Shown piece by piece: positions 25,916-31,762 of a stretch of 31,762 bases of DNA. The notes under the pieces were generated by a model. The model had not been told where the DNA came from. It searched no databases and worked only from the letters and a program-made list of their open reading frames with translations. The stretch is from JBBRLA01 sp038231615 (GTDB taxonomy: Bacteria > Myxococcota_A > Polyangia > Palsa-1104 > JAEUJZ01), in NCBI GenBank assembly GCA_038231615.1, contig JBBRLA010000009.1:1-31762 (forward strand), read 5' to 3'. A program made the position numbers and the translations under genes. Numbering within the stretch: the first letter of the stretch is position 1; each line of letters opens with the position of its first letter.

Positions 25916-26863
25916 TTAGTGCGGGTCGACTGCCCCTTCGAGGAACTCGAGCCGGCCTGCATCGCTCGCAAGCTCTACCATGGCACCCAGCGGCACGGCG
26001 CGGTTTCTAGGGCCGTGTCCGATGGGCGCGCCCGCCACCATGGGGATACCGAGCGTGCCCAGGCGCTCGATGATGACCTCCAGCGCCGTCGGTCCCGAAC
26101 CGTCTGCCTCGACGCAGCGAATGAGGTCGCCGACCACCACGCCGGCCACGTCGGACAAGGCGCCGCTGAGAAGAAGCTGGGTCAGCGCCCGGTCGATCCG
26201 ATAGGGGCGTTCGCCAACCTCCTCGATCAAGAGAATGACCGGCTCGCCAGGCGAAAGGGCCCCTTGCAGGAACGTCCCGGTGAGCCGGGAGAGCGTCTCC
26301 AAGTTGCCTCCCAGAAGGCGCCCCCGGGCCCGGCCAGGAACGATCGACGAAAGTTCGCTGATGGGCTTTGTCACAGCGGCCTCTTCGAGCAGAGCGAAGA
26401 GGCCGGCCGTGTCCGCTGGAGACAGATCGCCCATCTGCGTGACGACCGGGCCATGGATCGCGGTGAGGCGATCTCGGGCCGCCCACGACAGAAGGACGGT
26501 GATGTCCGAAAACCCAATAAGGGGGATGGCCCGCTGTCCCGCTGGAGACAACCCCTGAAGCAGGGGAAGGTTCCGCAACAGCCCATAACCGCCGCGAGCG
26601 CAGAAGACCGCGCAGATGGATGGATCGGAGAGCGCCCAGCACAACTCGGCCCACCGGCGACTGTCCTCTCCCGCCAGATACCCCGAGCGGGAAAGCAGCC
26701 CCGGAGAGCACACGACCTCGTAGCGTTGCCGGAGCAAATGGAGGCCGGCGGCCAGCCGATCCGCCGACACCGGCCCCGAGGGGGCGATCACGGCCACCCG
26801 ATCTCCCGGGTGGAGCGCCATGGGTCGCCGAAAGGGGCGAGGATTGCCATTTGGGGCGGGCAT
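25916..26863 (-). CDS. LD-carboxypeptidase, peptidase family S66
   Basis: 315 aa from the ATG at 26863, 13 bp after the stop of the upstream gene; a later Met at 26818 (MALHPGDRVAVIAP) is an alternative. Nucleophile elbow Ser119 in IGFSDIT, Glu in LLIEEVGE (about 214), and His283 in PIGHGPRN agree in order and spacing with the Ser-Glu-His triad of the P. aeruginosa enzyme. Other family signs are VAVIAPSGP near the N-terminus and CARGGYG. Known: cytoplasmic S66 enzymes remove the terminal D-Ala from recycled murein tetrapeptides; MccF homologues hydrolyse microcin C. Context with a murein transglycosylase and glmS favours murein recycling. The frame is open upstream to 27010 but that part overlaps the neighbour and looks non-coding. 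Confidence 0.88.
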   Translation of the reverse strand: MPAPNGNPRPFRRPMALHPGDRVAVIAPSGPVSADRLAAGLHLLRQRYEVVCSPGLLSRSGYLAGEDSRRWAELCWALSDPSICAVFCARGGYGLLRNLPLLQGLSPAGQRAIPLIGFSDITVLLSWAARDRLTAIHGPVVTQMGDLSPADTAGLFALLEEAAVTKPISELSSIVPGRARGRLLGGNLETLSRLTGTFLQGALSPGEPVILLIEEVGERPYRIDRALTQLLLSGALSDVAGVVVGDLIRCVEADGSGPTALEVIIERLGTLGIPMVAGAPIGHGPRNRAVPLGAMVELASDAGRLEFLEGAVDPH

Positions 26864-26876
26864 CAGGGGAACCCGA

Positions 26877-27509
26877 TCAGCGGCGGCGGGGGGGCGACTT
26901 CTTCTTCTTGCCCGTGCGCTTTTCGGTGGTCTCCCGGGGCGCATTGCCATCGCTATCGGTGCGCGCCTCATCGTCGAGCGAGGGGATGGCCATCTCCTGC
27001 GTGGCTTCATAGGGGGGCATACGGCTGGATTCGGTCACTGCGGGCGCCGGCTCTGCCTCGGGCGTCGGGGGCGGCTCGGCGGGGGCCGCCTGCTCTGTTG
27101 TGGGTGTCGGGGCCGCCTGCACGGCTGGCGCCGGTACCGTGGATGCCTCTGCTTCCGGTTTACTGACCAACTCGACCATCCGCTCTGGCGCGAAGACCGG
27201 CAAGGACGGGGTCACCGCATCGAGTTCGGACTCCGCCTCGATCTCGACGGTCTGCACCACGCGCGGCTTGACCTGCGTGATCCACCGAGGCAGATCGCCG
27301 CCCTCTGCCGGGACCACCACCATACCCGGGCCCACCCCCTCGTTGACACGCGCGACGCGGCCTTCCAGTCGATGACCCTCGTAGCTCAAAGCGAGTCGGG
27401 TCCCGACCGGCATCGGGCCGTCCATCTCGATGTAGACCCCGGGCGGTTCCAGATGAAGTCCTGCGCCCCTGGCGATCGGGAGCCCCTGATAGGAAACGTC
27501 TATGCTCAT
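26877..27509 (-). CDS. PilZ-like small domain protein with Pro/Ala/Glu-rich tail
   Basis: 210 aa from the ATG at 27509. Residues 1 to about 70 look like a small six-stranded barrel of PilZ type (VGTRLALSYEGHRLEGRVARV then GPGMVVV); the c-di-GMP-binding R-x3-R motif before the barrel is not visible, so ligand binding is doubtful. Residues about 120-200 are low-complexity, Pro/Ala/Glu/Thr-rich, and the end is strongly basic (GKKKKSPPRRR). The frame continues upstream to 27632 without a plausible domain. It probably forms an operon with the S66 peptidase. The PilZ assignment is tentative, resting on strand pattern only. Confidence 0.6.
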   Translation of the reverse strand: MSIDVSYQGLPIARGAGLHLEPPGVYIEMDGPMPVGTRLALSYEGHRLEGRVARVNEGVGPGMVVVPAEGGDLPRWITQVKPRVVQTVEIEAESELDAVTPSLPVFAPERMVELVSKPEAEASTVPAPAVQAAPTPTTEQAAPAEPPPTPEAEPAPAVTESSRMPPYEATQEMAIPSLDDEARTDSDGNAPRETTEKRTGKKKKSPPRRR

Positions 27510-27766
27510 GGTGACCAAGCGTACCAAATATGTGATTCTCCCGGCAACTTGAACCACGCGCGCCACCCGATCGCACTCGGGTCCCGTGCCGTGGACGGAT
27601 CGATCCTGCGCCTGGAAAAAGATGGCTTGCAATCCCAGGGCCGCCGCTTAGAGTTCTCTGTGGTAGCGAGTGTAAGTTCAGCTACTGTGCGCGTCATTTT
27701 CGGTTAGAGTGCCATTTTTTAGGGAGGCAGCGGGCTTTGCCTGCTGTCGCCAAGGAGACCAAGGGC
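27510..27766 (+). promoter_or_regulatory. Divergent promoter region and glmS leader with hairpin
   Basis: 257 bp between the PilZ-like gene and glmS. Near the glmS end is a hairpin: CAGCGGGC (27728-27735), loop TTT, GCCTGCTG (27739-27746), pairing over eight positions with one G-T wobble. AAGGAG at 27752-27757 follows, nine bases before the glmS ATG. No T-run follows, so it is not a terminator. A glmS ribozyme is not expected in this kind of genome and I see no sign of one. Promoter boxes are not clear. Confidence 0.4.
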
Positions 27767-29629
27767 ATGTGCGGAATCGTCGGTTACATTGGTGAGAGGG
27801 AGTCCACGTCCATCCTGATCGAGGGCTTGCGCAGACTCGAGTACCGTGGATACGACTCGGCGGGGATCGCAGTGCTGGAGTCGGCCGCGGCGGGGACGTC
27901 TCGCGGCGAGACCAAACCGCTGCGCATGCGGGTCGTGCGCTGCCGCGGCAAGCTCGCGGCCCTGGAGGGGCTTTTGCGCGACTCCCGGCCGACCGGCAAG
28001 GTAGGCATCGGTCACACCCGGTGGGCCACCCACGGCAGGCCCTCGGACGAGAACGCCCACCCACACTTCTACGGCTCGGTCGCGGTGGTGCACAACGGCA
28101 TCATCGAGAACTACGTGGCCCTGCGGCAGGGCCTGATGCAGCGCGGGCACAAGTTTCTCTCGGAGACCGACACCGAGATCGTCGCGCACCTGATCGACGA
28201 GGAGCTCCACGCCGGGGCAGATCGGAGCCTGGTGGCGGCCACCACCCGGGCCTTGAAGAAGGTCGAGGGGGCCTACGCCATCGTCGTCCTCGCGGAAGAA
28301 GCGCCTGACGAAATCGTGTGCGCCAAGAACGCCTCGCCCCTGGTGCTGGGCCTGGGAGACGGGGAGAACTACATCGCCTCGGACGTCCCGGCGATCTTGC
28401 CCCACACCCGCCGGGTAATCTTCCTGGAGGAAGGGGACATAGCCCAGATCCGCCGGGAAGGCGTGCGCATCACCGATCTGGATGGCAGGGAACTGACCCG
28501 TCCGGTCAAGGAGATCACCTGGTCCAACGTGGCCGCCGAGAAGGACGGCTTCAAACACTTCATGCTCAAGGAAATCCACGAGCAGCCGCGTGCCGTCACC
28601 GACACCTTGCGGGGCCGCATCCAGCACGAGCCGCCGGACGCGCTGCTCGACGGGTTCAGCCTGGCCCCGCAGGAGATCCGCCGGCTCTTCTTCATCGCTT
28701 GCGGGACCTCGTATCACGCCGCCATGGTCGGCGAGTACATGGTCGAACAGCTCGCGCGCATCCCGGTCGAGATCGACCTGGCATCCGAGTTCCGCTACCG
28801 CGATCCGATCATCGGCAAGGGGGACGTGATCGTCGCCCTATCTCAGTCCGGCGAGACCGCCGATACCCTGGCAGCGGTCAAGGACGCCCGCAACAAGGGC
28901 GCCCAGATCATCTCGATCGCCAACGTCGTGGACTCCTCCATCCCCCGGGCGTCCCACCACACCCTCTACACCCACGCCGGGCCGGAGATCGGCGTCGCCT
29001 CGACCAAGGCGTTCACCACTCAGCTCGTCGCCCTGGCGATGCTGGCCATCCATCTGGGTCGGCGCTCCGGCGCGCTTTCCACGGAGGCGGCGGCCGATCT
29101 GGTGAAGGAGCTGACCGCGATCCCGGCCAAGATCAACGACGTGATCTCCTCGGCCGCCCAGATCCAGATCCTGGCCCGTCGCTACGGCCACGTCAGGGAC
29201 TTCCTGTTCCTGGGCCGCGGCCCGCAGTTCCCGATCGCCCTGGAGGGCGCGCTCAAGCTCAAGGAGATCTCCTACATTCACGCCGAAGGCTACGCCGCCG
29301 GCGAGATGAAGCATGGCCCAATCGCCCTGATCGACGAAGATCTGCCGGTGGTCGTGCTGGCGCCCCGGGACAGCGGATACGAAAAGGTCATGTCCAACCT
29401 CTCCGAGGTCAAGGCCCGGGGCGGCAAGGTCATCGCCGTGGCCACCAAGGGAGACGACGGCATCGGCGCGGTGGCCGACGAGGTCATCCTGATCCCCTCG
29501 TGCCCGCCGATCCTGGCCCCGCTGCTGACCGTCATCCCCCTCCAGCTTTTGGCCTACTACGTGGCTGACTTCAAGGGTACTGACGTGGATCAGCCACGAA
29601 ACCTGGCCAAGTCCGTCACCGTGGAGTGA
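27767..29629 (+). CDS. glmS: Glutamine-fructose-6-phosphate aminotransferase (isomerising)
   Basis: 620 aa. It makes glucosamine-6-phosphate from fructose-6-phosphate and glutamine, the entry step to UDP-GlcNAc for peptidoglycan, lipopolysaccharide and EPS. The start at 27767 puts the nucleophile as Cys2 (MCGIVGYIG) and has AAGGAG nine bases before it. GYDSAGIA, HTRWATHG and HNGIIENY mark the glutaminase domain; two SIS domains follow with CGTSYHAAM, SQSGETADTLAA, and GRGPQFPIALEGALKLKEIS; the conserved end DQPRNLAKSVTVE is intact. The N-terminal frame extends 10 codons upstream from a TTG, but this would hide the catalytic Cys and is rejected. Confidence 0.97.
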   Translation: MCGIVGYIGERESTSILIEGLRRLEYRGYDSAGIAVLESAAAGTSRGETKPLRMRVVRCRGKLAALEGLLRDSRPTGKVGIGHTRWATHGRPSDENAHPHFYGSVAVVHNGIIENYVALRQGLMQRGHKFLSETDTEIVAHLIDEELHAGADRSLVAATTRALKKVEGAYAIVVLAEEAPDEIVCAKNASPLVLGLGDGENYIASDVPAILPHTRRVIFLEEGDIAQIRREGVRITDLDGRELTRPVKEITWSNVAAEKDGFKHFMLKEIHEQPRAVTDTLRGRIQHEPPDALLDGFSLAPQEIRRLFFIACGTSYHAAMVGEYMVEQLARIPVEIDLASEFRYRDPIIGKGDVIVALSQSGETADTLAAVKDARNKGAQIISIANVVDSSIPRASHHTLYTHAGPEIGVASTKAFTTQLVALAMLAIHLGRRSGALSTEAAADLVKELTAIPAKINDVISSAAQIQILARRYGHVRDFLFLGRGPQFPIALEGALKLKEISYIHAEGYAAGEMKHGPIALIDEDLPVVVLAPRDSGYEKVMSNLSEVKARGGKVIAVATKGDDGIGAVADEVILIPSCPPILAPLLTVIPLQLLAYYVADFKGTDVDQPRNLAKSVTVE

Positions 29630-29663
29630 CCGCCCCTCGCGAATTATAGTAACCTCCCGGGGT

Positions 29664-30248
29664 ATGAGCAGCCCCAAGAGCGACCAAGATCTCTCCCTCC
29701 TACTTGGCGCGGGTGCGTCGCAACTGGCCCTTGCGACGCACCTGGATCAGCTGGATCCGGGGCGCCGCATCGAACAGGTGCGGCGCTTATCCGCCAGAGC
29801 CCTGGCGGTGCTCTATGAACGCTGCGCCGAGGCCCCCCCGCTGCGCCTGTCGGACTTCGTACCCGCCAGCATGCAACCTGGAAAGACCGCCATTTTCGCC
29901 GGCAGGAACTCCCTGCCGCTTATCAGCTTCTTCGAGAAGCGCTTCACCAGGCTGCCCGATGGCACCGTGATCGGGTTTAACTTCCAGAAGATGAGCTTCG
30001 CCACCGGGCCCGGCTATTTCACCCTGGCAGAGGGCCAGGAACTCCTCTTTGACTATACCCGGGTCCCTCAATCTGACGCCGTGCCGACGGACTGGCCGCC
30101 CGTGCGCGAAAACGGCGGCGGCATCTCGCGCTTCGTCTACAAGGACCTGCATGACTTCTGTCGGCGCGTGTCAAATGACGTGGTGATCGGACACGCCACC
30201 CGCCTTGGGAAACCCATGCCCCAGTATTTCGCGCTGTCCCGGGCCTGA
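29664..30248 (+). CDS. Conserved-looking protein of unknown function
   Basis: 194 aa, 34 bp downstream of glmS on the same strand, so it may be co-transcribed. Composition and codon use look like real coding sequence of this genome. The first 60 residues are helical; the rest seems mixed alpha/beta (TAIFAGRNSLPLISFFEKR, GYFTLAEGQELLFDYTRVP, GNGGGISRF-like GGGISRFVYKDL). There is no signal peptide or membrane segment. I do not recognise the family and no catalytic motif stands out. Confidence 0.7.
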   Translation: MSSPKSDQDLSLLLGAGASQLALATHLDQLDPGRRIEQVRRLSARALAVLYERCAEAPPLRLSDFVPASMQPGKTAIFAGRNSLPLISFFEKRFTRLPDGTVIGFNFQKMSFATGPGYFTLAEGQELLFDYTRVPQSDAVPTDWPPVRENGGGISRFVYKDLHDFCRRVSNDVVIGHATRLGKPMPQYFALSRA

Positions 30249-30275
30249 TCAGGTCAGCGAGGCGAGAGCCCGCCT

Positions 30276-30484
30276 TGGCTCATTTACTCCGCTCGGACCA
30301 GGGGATGAGGTGTAGCTGGACGTCGGGCACGCGGGAGAAAGAGTACTGGAAGATTCTCGTGGCCAAGCAGAGCTGGCCCCTAGTCCCCTGCAGCTTTGCG
30401 GAGTTTGACGAAGTCATCAGGGATCCCTCCAATCCATAGCACTTGTCGTGGAAGCGGGCAAGGAAGCTCTATGAGCATGTTTGA
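30276..30484 (+). pseudogene. Decayed MNT-type nucleotidyltransferase (antitoxin of a HEPN/MNT module)
   Basis: Seen: IYSARTRG at 30282-30305 resembles the MNT core motif [FY]GSRARG with two substitutions; a frame change follows, then REKEYWKILVAKQSW, LVPCSFAEFDEVIRDPSNP, a TAG at 30437, then in the same frame HLSWKRARKLYEHV and TGA at 30482-30484. The last part matches how MNT proteins end (NP, then a basic helix, then G-x-x-LYE-x-V). The catalytic Asp-rich segment is disrupted by the frame change and a stop. It overlaps the start of the HEPN fragment by 14 bp, the classical order of the pair. Inference from motif order; a homology search would decide. Confidence 0.5.
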
Positions 30485-30686
30485 GCGAACTGCCGCCTTC
30501 CTTGTCCTGACGGCAGAAGAGATCGACTCTGCGCAATCGCTGAGCGCCAGAAACCGGCGGCAGGCCGCCTACTTCTGCCAGCAGACAGCCGAGAAGATCG
30601 CCCGAGCAATCCAAGCGGATGCTTCCCCGCCTCCCCGCCCTGCCGGCACAGCGAAAGCCCCGACAAATGCTGTCCGTGCTGTCTGA
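30471..30686 (+). pseudogene. Truncated HEPN-domain protein
   Basis: 71 aa from the ATG at 30471, with AGGAAG at 30461-30466 as ribosome binding site. FERTAAFLVLTAEEIDSAQSL followed by RQAAYFCQQTAEKIARAIQ is the N-terminal two-helix half of a HEPN domain: the A-x-x-D-x-x-A helix and the AAYFxQQxAEKxxKA helix. After that the sequence turns Pro-rich and ends. Full HEPN proteins are about 120-140 aa and carry the catalytic R-x4-6-H motif in the second half, which is missing here. Downstream frames do not clearly restore it. So this is probably an inactive relic of a HEPN RNase toxin next to its decayed MNT partner. Confidence 0.6.
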
Positions 30687-31415
30687 AAGCCAGAAGAATC
30701 AGGCACTTGCGAAAAGGCGTTGCCGTCCGCACTGCTGTCCGTCCGTGCCGTCCGCGAGGGTCGCCTGCCTGCTCCTTTTGCCAGAGTAGCATTCGCCTCG
30801 CCGAATCTGTAGCGGCGCCGGGTGAAGTCGTCGAAGCTGGCGTACCCCCTTTTGAGGTAGGCCCGGCTTCGCCCGATCAGATCCAGGTCCTTGCCGATCT
30901 GGATGATCTGCGCGGTATGCTTGGCAGCGCCATCCTTGAAAAAGGCGTTCGAGCGGCGCACGGCCCTGTCGGTGGCGTCATGATTCTGTCCCCTGGACCG
31001 GTTCACCGATCGGCCGGGGCGTTTCTCGAAAGGGAAGCTGACTCTTCTCATCCAGTGGTTCTAAGCACCAATCGGCCGGTGCAAAGGGCCCGGCGAATTT
31101 TCTGGATAAAAAGGATCTCCTCGAAGGCTTCGACCTCTTGCCACCGATCCCCTCCTTGGTGGCGTCTCCGGCAACAGGGAACTTCAATAAATTCATATGT
31201 TTATGTCATACAGAAAGATAACTATATGAAATCAAATAAGAAATTCCTTGCAACGCGAATCTTGTATTTCCCTTTTAATTTCAAATAGATAAGAGATTTT
31301 CAATCAAGGGAGACCAGCAAGGGCCGCCATCATCGACGTGGGTGGCGGCGACTCGACGTTTGTGCATCTCCGCGAACATTGACCGTCGAGGGCCGCGATC
31401 CTATGCTTGATCGAG
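30687..31415. other. Gene-poor accessory stretch
   Basis: About 730 bp with no convincing gene. A minus-strand frame about 30800-31051 contains DLDLIGRSRAYLKRGYASFDDFTRRRYRF, which looks protein-like but has no start signal, no clean ends and no recognised family, so I treat it as a possible gene remnant. The right end holds an AT-rich island, listed separately. Confidence 0.5.
31185..31312. other. AT-rich island
   Basis: A sharp fall in GC content compared with the rest of the window: runs such as AATAAATTCATATG and AAATCAAATAAGAAATTC. It contains a 20-codon reading frame (MKSNKKFLATRILY...) ending in TAG that I do not believe is a gene. It suggests foreign or inserted DNA, or a promoter region for the small gene at 31416. 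Confidence 0.6.
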
Positions 31416-31652
31416 ATGGCCGATATCGAACCCAAGGAAAAGGAGCGCCCGCGAGCGCGTGTCGTGATGGCCAGACTCATCCGGCGCGATGAGGATGACG
31501 GCTCATTCGATCTTGAGATCTGGGACCGAGTCGGCCCTGAAGGACGGTTCTCCGCCGCGTGGGACATGGTCCGCGAACGCTTCGCGATGAGGGGGATGGA
31601 TGCCGACGAATCCCGACTTCAAAGATCTGTTCTCCGCTCTCAACGGCGCTGA
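31416..31652 (+). CDS. Small charged protein preceding a nucleotidyltransferase
   Basis: 78 aa from the ATG of MADIEPKEKERPR; a TTG nine bases earlier is possible. It is highly charged with an N-terminal Arg/Lys/Glu region, a central DDGSFDLEIWDRVGPEGRFS, then WDMVRERFAMRGMD and a basic end (RLQRSVLRSQRR). No domain is recognised with certainty. It overlaps the next gene by 53 bp in another frame. I recall similar small proteins next to nucleotidyltransferases in other genomes, which would make the two a functional pair, possibly toxin-antitoxin-like. That link is an inference. Confidence 0.6.
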   Translation: MADIEPKEKERPRARVVMARLIRRDEDDGSFDLEIWDRVGPEGRFSAAWDMVRERFAMRGMDADESRLQRSVLRSQRR

Positions 31653-31762
31653 GGTTCATTATCTGGTCGTCGGCGCATACGCCGTCATCCACTACACCGA
31701 GCCCCGCTACACCAAGGATCTGGATGTCTGGGCGGCGGCAACACCCGAGAATGCACGGGCGA
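31600..31762 (+). CDS. Nucleotidyltransferase, 3' partial (DUF6036/AbiEii-like)
   Basis: Frame from the ATG at 31600 to the window end, 54 codons, no stop reached. Residues 22-44 read LVVGAYAVIHYTEPRYTKDLDVW, close to the GG-x-A-x3-HG-x-PR-x-T-x-DLD signature of this nucleotidyltransferase group, with the Asp40-x-Asp42 metal pair. Known: related proteins include abortive-infection and toxin-antitoxin enzymes. It starts inside the preceding short gene (53-bp overlap), which suggests translational coupling. The C-terminal part lies outside the window. Confidence 0.7.
   Translation, partial: MPTNPDFKDLFSALNGAEVHYLVVGAYAVIHYTEPRYTKDLDVWAAATPENARA

Noticed and set aside
27737..27766. A glmS start at the upstream TTG
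   Set aside because: It would place ten residues before the catalytic Cys and bypass the AAGGAG; the ATG at 27767 fits the family.
30569..31051. A 160-aa minus-strand frame opposite the HEPN fragment
   Set aside because: Its C-terminal half is antisense to the HEPN coding sequence and low in complexity; only a short inner part looks protein-like, so it is noted as a possible remnant and not called as a gene.

Overview
The window is high-GC DNA whose genes end almost always in TGA. It encodes a eukaryote-like Ser/Thr kinase, a PilZ-like protein, many lipid-linked-sugar genes and several orphan membrane proteins. This suggests a Myxococcota-like (former deltaproteobacterial) genome. The taxonomic guess is an inference from gene content; there is no rRNA or marker gene in the window.

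Left part (1-10 kb), cell-envelope and regulatory genes. It opens with the 3' part of an AAA+ ATPase with a probable winged-helix region, of the kind often found beside contractile injection systems. A convergent peptidoglycan-binding/C39-like peptidase follows. Next come a large Slt70-like lytic transglycosylase, a small membrane protein, and a convergent transmembrane Ser/Thr kinase with altered catalytic motifs, a very long Ala/Glu/Arg helical stalk and a hexapeptide repeat. A 437-bp intergenic region with a clear inverted repeat separates the kinase from a divergent 76-aa membrane protein, and a predicted lipoprotein comes after that.

Centre (10.4-25.9 kb), one long plus-strand polysaccharide cluster. 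It comprises a Wzc-type tyrosine autokinase, an AsnB-like amidotransferase, two GT4 glycosyltransferases, a third GT4 gene interrupted by an in-frame amber codon, a multi-pass membrane protein, a second AsnB-like amidotransferase, another GT4, an extended SDR sugar-nucleotide enzyme, and a fused protein (WecA/MraY-type sugar-1-phosphate transferase plus the N-terminal half of a CapD/PglF-type protein). Many junctions overlap (ATGA, GTGA, TGATG), so the genes are probably co-transcribed and translationally coupled. The likely product is a polyprenyl-linked, amide-decorated polysaccharide. No recognisable Wza or Wzx is present in the window, so export parts must lie elsewhere or be unrecognised.

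Right part (25.9-31.8 kb). An S66 LD-carboxypeptidase and a PilZ-like protein form a minus-strand pair divergent from glmS, which supplies glucosamine-6-phosphate for peptidoglycan and polysaccharide precursors. After an unrecognised 194-aa protein the sequence becomes accessory in character: a decayed MNT nucleotidyltransferase overlapping a truncated HEPN gene (a relic of a HEPN/MNT toxin-antitoxin module), about 730 bp with no convincing gene and an AT-rich island, then a short gene overlapping a second nucleotidyltransferase of a different type that runs off the window. I found no tRNA, rRNA, CRISPR array or intact insertion sequence.
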